From Staphylococcus edaphicus (lineage in GTDB: Bacteria; Bacillota; Bacilli; Staphylococcales; Staphylococcaceae): a stretch of DNA of 64,000 nucleotides. The notes under the pieces were generated by a model, which ran no database searches, was not told where the DNA came from, and saw only the letters and a program-made list of their open reading frames with translations. A program made the translations under genes and the position numbers. Of the stretch, positions 17,949 to 27,374 are shown in pieces (the first letter of the stretch is position 1; each line of letters opens with the position of its first letter). Location of the stretch: NCBI RefSeq assembly GCF_002614725.1, contig NZ_MRZN01000003.1, forward strand, positions 1 through 64,000, given 5' to 3'.

Positions 17949-19457
17949 ATGCAAGACAAATACATATCACAAGACTCAACAGTTGAACTTATTCCTCAGA
18001 AAGGTTTTTTTGGACATCCTAAAGGACTCGGCGTATTATTCTTTGTAGAATTCTGGGAAAGATTTAGCTATTACGGCATGCGTGCCTTACTAATCTTTTA
18101 CATGTATTTTGCTATAAAAGATGGCGGCTTAGGTATGGACAAAGGGACAGCTCAATCTGTCATGGCTGTATACGGAGCCCTTATCTATATGACTTCGGTG
18201 CTAGGAGGATGGATTTCTGATAGAATCACAGGTACACGTGCCGCCACTTTCTATGGCGGCGTATTAATTATTATCGGACATATTTTCTTAAGTTTACCCT
18301 TAGATATCGTTGGCTTATTTATTTCAATGTTCTTTATTATTGTTGGTTCTGGTTTAATGAAGCCAAGTATTTCTAACATTGTGGGACGCTTATACCCTGA
18401 GAACGACTCACGTATTGATGCCGGTTTTGTTATTTTCTATATGTCTGTAAATCTAGGTGGCTTAATTTCACCATTGATTCTGAACCAATTCGTAGACTCA
18501 GGTAACTTCCATGCTGGTTTCTTAATTGCAGCAGTAGGTATGGCACTTGGTTTAGTATGGTATATGCTATTTAACAAGAAAAATATTGGTAGTGTAGGTA
18601 CAAAACCAACCAATCCTTTAAATCAAAGTGAAAAGAAAAAATATAGTTTTATATTTGCAGTGGCTATTTTACTGATTGCTGCAGTACTTGTTATTACGGG
18701 ATTAACGGGTACCTTATCGTTTAATATTGTCAGTACCACTGTGCTAATACTTGGTGTTGCGCTGCCAATCATCTACTTCACTATTATGATTCGCAGTAAA
18801 GATGTTACCGATGAAGAACGTTCACGAGTGATTGCATTTATACCATTGTTTATTTTAGGAGTCGTATTCTGGTCTATTCAAGAACAAGGCGCAAATGTAC
18901 TTAACTTATTCGCTTTTGAAAGCAGTGACATGAAATTAAACATTTTTGGGTGGAAGACAGATTTTGGTCCAACGCTCTTCCAATCCATTAATCCACTATT
19001 CATCGTATTGTTAGCGCCTGTTATTTCATTAATTTGGGCGAAAATGGCGAGACGCCAACCAAGCATAGCAACAAAGTTTGTACTTGGTGCCATACTCGCA
19101 GGTGCCTCTTACATCATGATAGGTTTAATTGGCCACTCAGCAGATGGTTCAATGCTAAGTGTTAACTGGGTCATCCTTTCGTACATCATCTGTGTTATTG
19201 GTGAACTTTGCTTATCTCCTACTGGAAATAGTGCGGCAGTTAAATTAGCACCAAAAGCGTTTAATACACAAATGATGAGTTTATGGTTATTAACAAATGC
19301 CTGTGCGCAAGCAATTAATGGTACCTTGGTAAAATTAATCGAACCACTTGGACATAAAAACTACTTCCTTCTATTGGGTGTCATCGCGATCGTAGTCAGT
19401 CTTATCGTTCTTGCATTCGTACCAAAAATTGTCAAAGGTATGCGTGGTATTAAATAA
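17949..19457 (+). CDS. Second POT-family peptide transporter
   Basis: 502 residues, a clear paralogue of the preceding dtpT product: the GFFGHPKGLG leader, WERFSYYGMRALL signature, DRITGTRAATFYGG and FYMSVNLGGLISP are shared. About 14 membrane segments. Predicted to import di- or tripeptides with protons. I cannot assign different substrates. The conserved IQEQGANVL, in transmembrane helix 7, matches IQEQGSTIL of the first copy. It has its own promoter, operator-like repeats and terminator, so it may be regulated separately. The ATG at 17949 is preceded by GAAAGGACGGG. Confidence 0.9.
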   Translation: MQDKYISQDSTVELIPQKGFFGHPKGLGVLFFVEFWERFSYYGMRALLIFYMYFAIKDGGLGMDKGTAQSVMAVYGALIYMTSVLGGWISDRITGTRAATFYGGVLIIIGHIFLSLPLDIVGLFISMFFIIVGSGLMKPSISNIVGRLYPENDSRIDAGFVIFYMSVNLGGLISPLILNQFVDSGNFHAGFLIAAVGMALGLVWYMLFNKKNIGSVGTKPTNPLNQSEKKKYSFIFAVAILLIAAVLVITGLTGTLSFNIVSTTVLILGVALPIIYFTIMIRSKDVTDEERSRVIAFIPLFILGVVFWSIQEQGANVLNLFAFESSDMKLNIFGWKTDFGPTLFQSINPLFIVLLAPVISLIWAKMARRQPSIATKFVLGAILAGASYIMIGLIGHSADGSMLSVNWVILSYIICVIGELCLSPTGNSAAVKLAPKAFNTQMMSLWLLTNACAQAINGTLVKLIEPLGHKNYFLLLGVIAIVVSLIVLAFVPKIVKGMRGIK

Positions 19458-19777
19458 ATGCTAAGTTCTATATATTAGTAATTTTCATTATATAAAGCTG
19501 AGTTTCTTAATTAGATTAAGTCGCTCAGCTTTTTTATTGTGTTGGAGATACTTTATTTTACCTATATTGCCACCTTTCATCGTTCAAGCTACCCATTTGT
19601 GTCACCACTAATTATTAAACTTATTACACTGCTTTTAAATGGCTTCAAAATATAGCATTTCTTATTCATCGCATAGCACTATTGTAATCTTTAAGTCCTA
19701 TTATATCGTTTTGGACATATTATTATAAAAAAACGGGTAAACTATTATATAAACAAATCAAAAATTAGAGAAATACG
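19458..19777. other. Intergenic region after the second POT gene
   Basis: It holds the terminator at 19495-19536. Apart from AT-rich sequence with a TATATAA-like stretch near 19740 that may be part of the next promoter, I see nothing in it. Confidence 0.6.
19495..19536 (+). terminator. Terminator of the second POT gene
   Basis: AAAGCTGAG pairs with CTCAGCTTT, extended by an inner CTTAAT/ATTAAG stem, and Ts follow. Confidence 0.9.
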
Positions 19778-19786
19778 GTGAATAGC

Positions 19787-20740
19787 ATGACTCAGAAACA
19801 ATATAAGCACGGTGTATTATTTTACCATGAACATACAGGTATTAAAGATATCTATAGAGGTTTAGGTGATGTTGCAACATCATTAACTACATTTTGTAAA
19901 CATTTATCAATACAATTAAGTGAAAATGAAGGCGATATCATCACCTTTTGTCAAAAAATCAAGGATCAACATTACAGTGATGACGTCGATATCATCTTTA
20001 TATTAGGTGGCGATGGCACCGTTAATGAATTAGTAAACGGCTTGATGAAAAGCAATCTAAATCTACCTATCGGTATCATCCCTGGTGGTACATTCAATGA
20101 CTTTGTAAAAACGCTAAACCTTCATCCACGTCATAAAATAGCCAGCCAACAACTGATGGATGCTGAATTAAGACCCTATGATGTTATGAAGGTCAATGGC
20201 GACTATGCGCTCAACTTTATTGGTCTTGGCTTAATTGTTCAAAATGCAGAAAATGTACAGAACGGTAATAAAGATGTATTCGGTAAGCTAAGTTATGTAG
20301 GTTCTACTGTCAAAACACTACTTAATCCAGAACATTTTGACTATAAAATTTTAGTCGATGATCAAACCATAGAAGGTAACACGTCGATGCTCGTTGTAGC
20401 AAATGGCCCTTTTATTGGCGGTAGCCGTATTCCATTAACAGATTTATCACCAAATGATGGGTATTTAAATACTTTTGTGTTCAAAGAACAAAGTTCAAGT
20501 GTGTTAAATGATGTGTTTAAACAACGTGATAGTATGAATTGGAACAAAATGACTGATGGAATTAAACATCTACTCGCTAAAAAAATTACGATTGAAACCG
20601 AGCCACAAATGAAAGTAGATATCGATGGAGAAATTAATTTAAAGACACCATTAAACATAGAAGTTATTCCAAATGCTATTTATATCTTGACATTACCTGA
20701 GGCACAAGCAGCAAGCCAATCCCAAAATAACAATAACTAA
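19787..20740 (+). CDS. Diacylglycerol kinase-family lipid kinase
   Basis: Phosphorylates a lipid such as diacylglycerol, or a related lipid, using ATP at the membrane surface. The nucleotide-binding motif [15 protein letters not shown] is at about residues 65-79 and [12 protein letters not shown] follows, both typical of the DAGK catalytic domain. About 317 residues, YegS/DgkB-like. I choose the ATG at 19787: GGTG lies six bases upstream, and a GTG three codons earlier falls inside that sequence. The paralogue DgkB is normally coded elsewhere in staphylococci, so I give no symbol. Confidence 0.88.
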   Translation: MTQKQYKHGVLFYHEHTGIKDIYRGLGDVATSLTTFCKHLSIQLSENEGDIITFCQKIKDQHYSDDVDIIFILGGDGTVNELVNGLMKSNLNLPIGIIPGGTFNDFVKTLNLHPRHKIASQQLMDAELRPYDVMKVNGDYALNFIGLGLIVQNAENVQNGNKDVFGKLSYVGSTVKTLLNPEHFDYKILVDDQTIEGNTSMLVVANGPFIGGSRIPLTDLSPNDGYLNTFVFKEQSSSVLNDVFKQRDSMNWNKMTDGIKHLLAKKITIETEPQMKVDIDGEINLKTPLNIEVIPNAIYILTLPEAQAASQSQNNNN

Positions 20741-20812
20741 ATTTCATTAGAATATATAATCCATTAATTTTAACTATATTTTATGGTTGGAAATCTGTTA
20801 AAAACCAAAACA

Positions 20813-20864
20813 CGAGAGGGACGCTGAAATCATTTGAATAAAAATGGTTTCATCGTCCCTCTCA
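20813..20864. terminator. Bidirectional terminator between lipid kinase and nucleotidase genes
   Basis: CGAGAGGGACG at the left pairs with CGTCCCTCTC at the right, with an inner GAAA.CATT/AATG.TTTC stem. Convergent genes lie on both sides. Confidence 0.85.
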
Positions 20865-20885
20865 TGTTTAAATTAATCGTCGCAC

Positions 20886-21433
20886 TTAAATATTGTATCC
20901 GCCATCTCCTAAGAAATATTGTTCTACATCTTTCCAATTATTCACACGCGTAAATCTATCATCATGAATATTATGTGTCGCCGTGTACATAATAGATGTT
21001 CCAGTAAATATACTGAGTTGTCTTGGATTATCATCAATTAGATAATCTGCATTTACGATATCTTTTCTACCGCAAAATACAAAATGCTGTGGGTCTAAAA
21101 ATGGAAAATATTCTCTCAACCAAGCATATTTGTCATGGAATGACGTTGGAACGTCCATTGCCGCAGTTGCAATATACACATCATAATGTTCTGTTAATTT
21201 CTTAACTACGTCTTGAGCATCTGCCATCACTTTTAATTTTTTAAAAATCCAGGCTCTCTCAAAATTTCAGTAAGTAAACCATCATGTTCGGGCATCGCAT
21301 GTCTTAGTTTAATACCGTCTAACATATCAATTGTAATCCCTAAATCCGTACGATTGTTCACGTCTTCAATCAGTGCACCTACTGTATCCGCAAGTACTTC
21401 ATCCATATCTATCGCTATCGATTGTTTAGCCAT
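20886..21433 (-). pseudogene. 5'(3')-deoxyribonucleotidase, split by a one-base frameshift
   Basis: Two reading frames together match one staphylococcal HAD-type 5'(3')-nucleotidase of about 180 residues. The first (21233-21433, 66 aa) has the catalytic [12 protein letters not shown] motif and ends REPGFLKN-stop. The second (20886-21230) carries [21 protein letters not shown] and [10 protein letters not shown]. At the junction there is a run of six As on the minus strand (21237-21242). One more A would give [12 protein letters not shown] and restore the full protein. This could be a genuine null mutation, a slippage site or a sequencing error. A second start (GTG/ATG at 21230/21227) exists but lacks the catalytic aspartates. 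Confidence 0.87.
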
Positions 21434-21569
21434 CGTCTTCCTCTACTCCCTTATCAACTCTAATCTGTAATAATCTCAGTATAGCAAAAAACGCCCAACG
21501 AAACCAAAGTTGCACCACATCATCACATTAATGCACTTTAATTAAGCTGAACGTCAAATCATTTAGTGA

Positions 21570-22625
21570 TTATAGGTCAAAGCGTTCAAGTACTTCTCGC
21601 ATCTTAGCGTTTTGTTCTGGGAATCCTATCGTAATTCGAACGCCATTTGGAAATTCTCTCGTAATACAACCCACATTTAACAGCGCTTCATAAAGTTCAT
21701 GTGGTTTCTCCGTATTCACAAAAATAAAATTCGTCTGGCTTGGATAAAAGTGATCGCTTTGTGAAAGTTCGAAAAACTTCTCTCTTTCTTGTGCATTTCG
21801 TTCACGAATTGATAATAAGTAGTCTTGATCTTCTAATGCAGCTAATGCAGCATATTCTGATAAGCGTCCAACATTAAAAGGAGGGCGTATGATATTATAC
21901 TTTTCAATCGCTTCTTTTGGTGCAATGACATAGCCAATGCGCATTCCTGCTAGACCATATGCTTTAGAAAATGTACGTAATAAAAATGCATTTTCAAACC
22001 GTTGTTGTAAGGCTAATGTATCAGGAAAGTCTTTAGCTGTTACAAATTCTACGTAGGCCTCATCTACAATTACTGGAATATGACTTGGTACACGTTCTAA
22101 AAAACTTTGAAGTGCTTCGTGCGTAAAGTATCTCCCAGTTGGATTATTTGGATTGCATAACCATACAAGCTTTGTATCATTATCTATTTCTGCTAAAATG
22201 CCTTCTAAATCAAATTCACCTTTTTGTAATGGGACTTGAACAACATCTGCTGATTCTACAATCGCATTATGATAATACTGACCAAATGTCATTTCGCTTG
22301 TCACAATTTTATCTCCAGGTGTCAATACGGCTCTCGAAATCATTAATATGACTTCATCTAGACCAGCACCAAATAGTATACGTGCGGAATCTATATTTAA
22401 ATGTTTACTTATTGCCGCCTTAATTGATGGAGAACCCGTTTCTGGGTAATACTGCAGCTCATCTAAATGAGCTTGAATCGCTTCTGTCACTCTTGGTGAC
22501 GGACCATATAAATTTTCATTTGATGCTAATTTATGTAATTCGCCTTCAATACCATAACTTTCTTTTAACGCACGAGGTGATAACCCAGGTTCGTATGCTG
22601 ATAATTGTTCTATTTGTTTCTTCAT
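21570..22625 (-). CDS. hisC: Histidinol-phosphate aminotransferase HisC
   Basis: PLP enzyme that transfers the amino group between glutamate and imidazole-acetol phosphate, in histidine synthesis; many HisC proteins also act on aromatic amino acids. The PLP-binding lysine is in [11 protein letters not shown] (about 217-227), and [12 protein letters not shown] and VDEAYVEF are the usual aspartate and asparagine contacts. 351 residues. It stands alone, away from any his operon, so the aromatic aminotransferase role is also possible. AAGGAGGACCG is 10 bases before the ATG. Confidence 0.88.
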   Translation of the reverse strand: MKKQIEQLSAYEPGLSPRALKESYGIEGELHKLASNENLYGPSPRVTEAIQAHLDELQYYPETGSPSIKAAISKHLNIDSARILFGAGLDEVILMISRAVLTPGDKIVTSEMTFGQYYHNAIVESADVVQVPLQKGEFDLEGILAEIDNDTKLVWLCNPNNPTGRYFTHEALQSFLERVPSHIPVIVDEAYVEFVTAKDFPDTLALQQRFENAFLLRTFSKAYGLAGMRIGYVIAPKEAIEKYNIIRPPFNVGRLSEYAALAALEDQDYLLSIRERNAQEREKFFELSQSDHFYPSQTNFIFVNTEKPHELYEALLNVGCITREFPNGVRITIGFPEQNAKMREVLERFDL

Positions 22626-22740
22626 TGTTGTATCGGTCCTCCTTGAATTTACAGAAATTTCAAAACTTAATAACTATTATAAACCCAATAATCCATGAAA
22701 ATCAATGTATCGTTATCATCAAATGACGTTTAGATTTAAT

Positions 22741-22797
22741 AAAAAATGAGTTCAATCCATTTAAGCATAAGAAACATTACTCAAATTATTGAACCCA
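22741..22797 (-). terminator. Terminator of the compatible-solute ABC operon
   Basis: TGAGTTCAAT at 22747-22756 pairs with ATTGAACCCA at 22788-22797, and TTTTTTATT follows on the minus strand. Confidence 0.75.
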
Positions 22798-22809
22798 TAT
22801 TTTTATACA

Positions 22810-24327
22810 CTAGTGTTTTATTAAATTATGCTGTTCTAAATAATCTTTCGCTACTTGATATGGATCTTTTTTCTTAACTGTTACATCATAATTCATTTGT
22901 TGCATATCTTCATCTGAAATTTTACCTTCTAGTTTATTTAGTGGTTTTTTAATTTCTGGATGTTCTTTTAAATAAGACTCTTTAAACATAGGTGCACCTT
23001 GATAAGGTGGAAAGACATGTTTATCATCTTTTAATACAACCATATCATATTGTTTAAGTTCGGCGTCAGTTGAGTAGGCATCAATCAAATTAATATCTCC
23101 ATTTTCAATCGCTTGATAACGTAATTTAGGTTCCATCGTTTTTACGTCTCCTACATCAAGATCATATGCTTTTTTCACAGCAGGATAGCCATCACCACGG
23201 TCGTTAAATTCTAATGTGAATCCAGGTTTAATCTGATCTTTCACTTTATTTAAATCACCGATTGTTTTAATATCGTGGGCATCCGCAAAATCTTTTTTCA
23301 CTGCTAAGGCGTACGTATTATTGTATTTCATTGGTTTTAACATTGTCATATCAAATTTGTCTTCCAAACTTGATTTTGCTTGTTGATATACTTTGTCTTC
23401 TTTTTTAGACTTCAAGTCCTCTTTTGTAAGTTCACCTAAAACGGTGCCTGTAAACTCTAAATAACCATCAATATCATCTGATTTTAATGCATTGAATAAG
23501 AATGACGTCTTGCCCATACCGTCCTTAACTTCTACAGTATCGTCTGTATCTTGTTCAATTAAAATTTTATACATATTTGTAATCACAGATGGTTCAGAAC
23601 CCAATTTGCCAGCGAGCGTAACTTTTTCACCTTTTTGACCTAGCATCGGCGCTATAATCACTAACAATAAGATAATGACGATGACACCGAGAGAAATAAG
23701 TAATTTTTTATACGACATTTTTTGCATATATCTCAAAGCCAAATCGAATAATATAGCTAAAAGTGCTGCTGGTATGGCACCAATCAATATTAATGACGTA
23801 TCGTTACGATCGATCCCTAACAAGATAAGATCCCCTAATCCACCAGCGCCTATTAATGCTGCTAGTGTTGCAGTCCCAATAATTAATACCATTGCCGTTC
23901 TAATCCCTGCCATAATGACTGGCATTGCAATGGGCAATTCGACTTTTGACAGACGACGTCTTGGTTTCATACCAATTCCTTTTGCCGCTTCAACGAGCGA
24001 CGGATCAACTTCATTTATACCAGTATATGTATTCCTTAATATTGGTAACAAGGCATATACCACTAAAGCAATAATTGCGGGCACTTTACCAATACCAAAT
24101 AACGGTATCATTAATCCTAATAAGGCAAGCGAAGGTATCGTTTGGAGCACTGCGGCAATATTCATAACGATTTCAGATAGTTTTCGTGTTTTCGTTAAAG
24201 CAATCCCCAGTGGAACACCTATCAAAGCAGCAATCAGTAAAGCAATAAATGAAATTTGTATATGCTCAAATATCGTTGTTAATAATTCTTCTCTACGCGC
24301 AACGAGTGTATTGATGAATTCATTCAT
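22810..24327 (-). CDS. Fused permease and substrate-binding subunit of a betaine/choline/carnitine-type ABC importer
   Basis: The first ~200 residues form a permease domain with about six membrane segments and the coupling motif EAAKGIGMKPRRRLSKVELP. A further membrane segment (about 210-230) is followed by an OpuAC-type binding domain (about 240-505) with GSEPSVITNMYKILIEQ, FTGTVLGELT and DAYSTDAELKQYD. Such OpuCB/OpuCC fusions occur in staphylococci. Likely substrates are glycine betaine, carnitine, choline or proline; I cannot choose. It overlaps the ATPase gene by eight bases. 505 residues. Confidence 0.9.
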   Translation of the reverse strand: MNEFINTLVARREELLTTIFEHIQISFIALLIAALIGVPLGIALTKTRKLSEIVMNIAAVLQTIPSLALLGLMIPLFGIGKVPAIIALVVYALLPILRNTYTGINEVDPSLVEAAKGIGMKPRRRLSKVELPIAMPVIMAGIRTAMVLIIGTATLAALIGAGGLGDLILLGIDRNDTSLILIGAIPAALLAILFDLALRYMQKMSYKKLLISLGVIVIILLLVIIAPMLGQKGEKVTLAGKLGSEPSVITNMYKILIEQDTDDTVEVKDGMGKTSFLFNALKSDDIDGYLEFTGTVLGELTKEDLKSKKEDKVYQQAKSSLEDKFDMTMLKPMKYNNTYALAVKKDFADAHDIKTIGDLNKVKDQIKPGFTLEFNDRGDGYPAVKKAYDLDVGDVKTMEPKLRYQAIENGDINLIDAYSTDAELKQYDMVVLKDDKHVFPPYQGAPMFKESYLKEHPEIKKPLNKLEGKISDEDMQQMNYDVTVKKKDPYQVAKDYLEQHNLIKH

Positions 24328-25285
24328 TCATGCTCCCCCCTTTGCGTTCCGCTAACATTTTAAAAATATCCTGCCGTCTTAACACACGCTGTGTAGCAGT
24401 CGCAGCATCTTTAATAATAATGGCGTCATGGTTTGCCAAATCTGTATAAATGTCTTTTACATATTTATTACTATCAACAACGGGATAACTTGTTTGGATA
24501 TCTTGTTCATTTATAGCTAAATTCTCAATAAGCTCTGATAATTTCAGATCATTAATCGTACGCTGTAATTTATCTCCCATAAATTGTTTCACGAAATCAT
24601 TTTTAGGATGACTAATAAAGCCTTCTGGTGTATCAATTTGTTCGATATGTCCTTCATTTAACAAACAAATTCTATCGCCCAGTTTCATTGCTTCTTGGAT
24701 ATCATGGGTCACAAAAATGATTGTTTTCTTGATTTTTTGTTGCAGTTCGATTAAGTCATCTTGCAATTTCTCACGACTGATTGGATCTAGAGCGCTAAAT
24801 GGCTCGTCCATTAAAATAACTGGGGGATCGGCTGCTAATGCTCGAACAACACCTACACGTTGTTGTTGTCCTCCAGATAGTTCATCCGGTTTTCTATTTT
24901 TAAATACTTCTGGTTCCAAACCAACCATCGCCATCAAGTCTTCCACACGTTGATTAATTTCTTGTTCAGTCCATTTTTTCATTTGTGGCACTTGCGCAAT
25001 ATTTTCTTTAATAGTCATATGTGGAAATAACGCAATTTGTTGCAATACATACCCGATATCCCATCTCATTTCATAGACAGGATAATCACTTATCGGTTTA
25101 TCATTAAAATATATATAGCCTTCCGACAATGAAATTAATCTATTTATCATTTTTAATGTTGTCGTCTTGCCACAACCAGATGGTCCTATTAATACAAAAA
25201 ATTCACCTTTTTTAATATTAAAACTGATATCATCAACAGCAGTTTTATCCCCATATTGTTTTACTACATTTTTAAATTCTATCAC
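24320..25285 (-). CDS. ATPase subunit of the compatible-solute ABC importer
   Basis: Walker A GPSGCGKTT is at about 34-42, the signature LSGGQQQRVGV at about 136-146, and Walker B VILMDEPFSALD follows. Beyond residue 240 there is a tail with weak CBS-domain character (YPVVDSNKYVKDIY, AIIIKD), which in OpuA/OpuC proteins senses ionic strength or c-di-AMP; here it is short and I cannot show binding. 321 residues, OpuCA/OpuBA type. It drives the fused permease-binding protein encoded next. Confidence 0.9.
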   Translation of the reverse strand: MIEFKNVVKQYGDKTAVDDISFNIKKGEFFVLIGPSGCGKTTTLKMINRLISLSEGYIYFNDKPISDYPVYEMRWDIGYVLQQIALFPHMTIKENIAQVPQMKKWTEQEINQRVEDLMAMVGLEPEVFKNRKPDELSGGQQQRVGVVRALAADPPVILMDEPFSALDPISREKLQDDLIELQQKIKKTIIFVTHDIQEAMKLGDRICLLNEGHIEQIDTPEGFISHPKNDFVKQFMGDKLQRTINDLKLSELIENLAINEQDIQTSYPVVDSNKYVKDIYTDLANHDAIIIKDAATATQRVLRRQDIFKMLAERKGGSMNE

Positions 25286-25420
25286 TTTGTCACCTTCACT
25301 TTTATATACTCATAATTGCAAATATAACAATTATATTTTTTTGATTATTCCCTATTTATATATAATTTATGTATTATTCATCGAAAATCCAAATCCATTT
25401 TACGTTCAACCATATAAAAA

Positions 25421-25504
25421 TAGCGAAGTTAATTTCAAACAAAAAATAAATCTATGACCTGTGCAATTGCATAGAATATTAATCATTGTCAAATTAGCTT
25501 CGCT
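25421..25504. other. Long imperfect stem-loop of unknown role
   Basis: AGCGAAGTTAATTT at 25422-25435 pairs with AAATTAGCTTCGCT at 25491-25504 (13 of 14 positions). A nested CTATG...CATAG stem lies at 25452-25474. There are no T-tracts typical of a terminator. It sits between the promoter side of the ABC operon and the 3' end of recQ. The rest of this 297-base gap is AT-rich without visible features. Confidence 0.5.
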
Positions 25505-25582
25505 GTTGTGTTGTTCATGTACATGTTTATAGTTGAACCTAGTATAAACGTATTGCTTTGAAAATTAAAATATTAAGCTCAT

Positions 25583-27361
25583 TTATATTTTTTCTTTATA
25601 TGTTTGGATTTTCTCTAAAAACATCGGACAATAGTGTTTTAATTTATAACTCCCAACCCCATCAATCAAAATCATTTCTTGTTTAGATTCAGGTTTTCTT
25701 TTGGCAAATTCTTCTAAGGTGAAATCTGAGAAAATACTCACTGGCGGTATGCTTAATGATTCACTTAATTGCTTACGCACATGAATTAATTCATCGAATA
25801 ATGCTCGATCTACACCTTCAACCGTATTGATATTCACTTTTTCTTTCGACTTACGTTTAAACGGCGTAGTGTAGATGTCTACTTGATTATTCAACAATTG
25901 TTTGACTGAATTATCACAAGTCAAAATTTCATCATGTTCATTTAAAAACCCTTTAAATCGAAGTTCGTCTATAAGATGACTGAGGTCAGATGTTGTGTAG
26001 TTTTTCATAATACCGTGTGTTGATAGCTGATTATAATCACAGTATCGAATATAATCTGAATCCTCGCCCCTTAAAACTTGGATGATGACACTATAACTTT
26101 CTCGTTGCTTCATACGTGCGATGCAACTGACAATCATCTTAGCTTCATCTGTCATATTGTAAGTCTTATTTTCAACAATACAATTACTACATTGTCCACA
26201 TTCTTCCAGTTTTTCATTGGGTTCAAAATAATGTACAAGCGTCGCTTCTAAACATTTTTTGGTTTTCGTATAAAGTATCATTTTGTTGAGCTTCTCACCC
26301 ATTTTATCTTTATAATCATCGTCTGCCTTTGATGAAGAAATAAAGTATTGATGCAATCCAATATCACGTTCACTAAATAGCAATATACAATCACTATTTA
26401 AACCATCACGTCCAGCACGACCTGCCTCTTGATAATAAGATTCTAAGTCACCTGGCATATTATAATGAATCACAAAACGCACGTTGGATTTATCAATCCC
26501 CATGCCAAACGCATTGGTCGCTACTACCACACGCACACGATCATAAACAAAATCATTTTGCGCTGCTTCACGTTCTTTAATTGAAAGCCCAGCGTGATAA
26601 ATTGTACTATTTACACCATTATTTTCTAAAGCTTCATGTAGTTCTTCAACTTGTTTCCGTGTTGAGCAATAAATGATACCTGCCGCATTTTTATGCTCTT
26701 TCACGTATTCCATAACAAATTTCTGACGTTGGTATGTTGGGTTTACTTTAAAGACTAAGTTACGTCGTTTCGTACTTGTTTTTACTTCATCGTGCTTTCC
26801 AATGTTCAAGCGTTCCATGATATCTTTTTGAACTTCAATCGTTGCCGTCGCTGTTAGCGCTACAGTTGTAAAGTCTTGTGGTAATGCGAACACTTTATGA
26901 ATTACATCTTGATAACTTGGTCTAAAATCGTGTCCCCACTTTGAAATACAATGTGCTTCGTCAAATGCAACTAAATGAATCGGTAGTTGTTGTAGTAATC
27001 TAATAAAATAAGCATTATCAAATCGCTCAGGTGCAACATATAAAAATTGAATCTCACCATTCCTTAATTGTGTCTCAATTTCTTTTTGTTGCTTTTGCGT
27101 TAAACTACTATTTAAGTATGCTGCATGTATACCCATGGCCTTTAATTGATCAACTTGGTCTTTCATCAAAGAGATTAACGGACTAATGACAATCGTCGTT
27201 CCACCTAACATTAATCCCGGTACTTGATAACAGATTGATTTTCCCCCACCAGTTGGTAACACGCCTAGCACATTGTGATGGTTCATGACTCTAGTTATGA
27301 TTTCTTTTTGACCAGGACGATACGTGTCATAGCCAAAATAATGTGATAATGTTGACTCCAT
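25583..27361 (-). CDS. recQ: RecQ-family ATP-dependent DNA helicase
   Basis: Unwinds DNA in the 3'-5' direction in repair and recombination. Walker A LPTGGGKSICYQ is at about 35-46, the DEAH box DEAHCISKWGHDFRP at about 131-145, and QEAGRAGRDG is motif VI. A zinc-binding CLEATLVHYFEP...CGQCSNC follows (about 365-390), then a winged-helix region, and an HRDC-like C-terminus with ILIDGVGSYKLKHY. About 592 residues. I choose the ATG at 27361 with GAGGGA nine bases upstream; an upstream start would overlap the preceding gene. It follows the ABC-F gene by 13 bases, so the two are likely co-transcribed. Confidence 0.92.
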   Translation of the reverse strand: MESTLSHYFGYDTYRPGQKEIITRVMNHHNVLGVLPTGGGKSICYQVPGLMLGGTTIVISPLISLMKDQVDQLKAMGIHAAYLNSSLTQKQQKEIETQLRNGEIQFLYVAPERFDNAYFIRLLQQLPIHLVAFDEAHCISKWGHDFRPSYQDVIHKVFALPQDFTTVALTATATIEVQKDIMERLNIGKHDEVKTSTKRRNLVFKVNPTYQRQKFVMEYVKEHKNAAGIIYCSTRKQVEELHEALENNGVNSTIYHAGLSIKEREAAQNDFVYDRVRVVVATNAFGMGIDKSNVRFVIHYNMPGDLESYYQEAGRAGRDGLNSDCILLFSERDIGLHQYFISSSKADDDYKDKMGEKLNKMILYTKTKKCLEATLVHYFEPNEKLEECGQCSNCIVENKTYNMTDEAKMIVSCIARMKQRESYSVIIQVLRGEDSDYIRYCDYNQLSTHGIMKNYTTSDLSHLIDELRFKGFLNEHDEILTCDNSVKQLLNNQVDIYTTPFKRKSKEKVNINTVEGVDRALFDELIHVRKQLSESLSIPPVSIFSDFTLEEFAKRKPESKQEMILIDGVGSYKLKHYCPMFLEKIQTYKEKI

Positions 27362-27374
27362 GTTATAAAATCCC

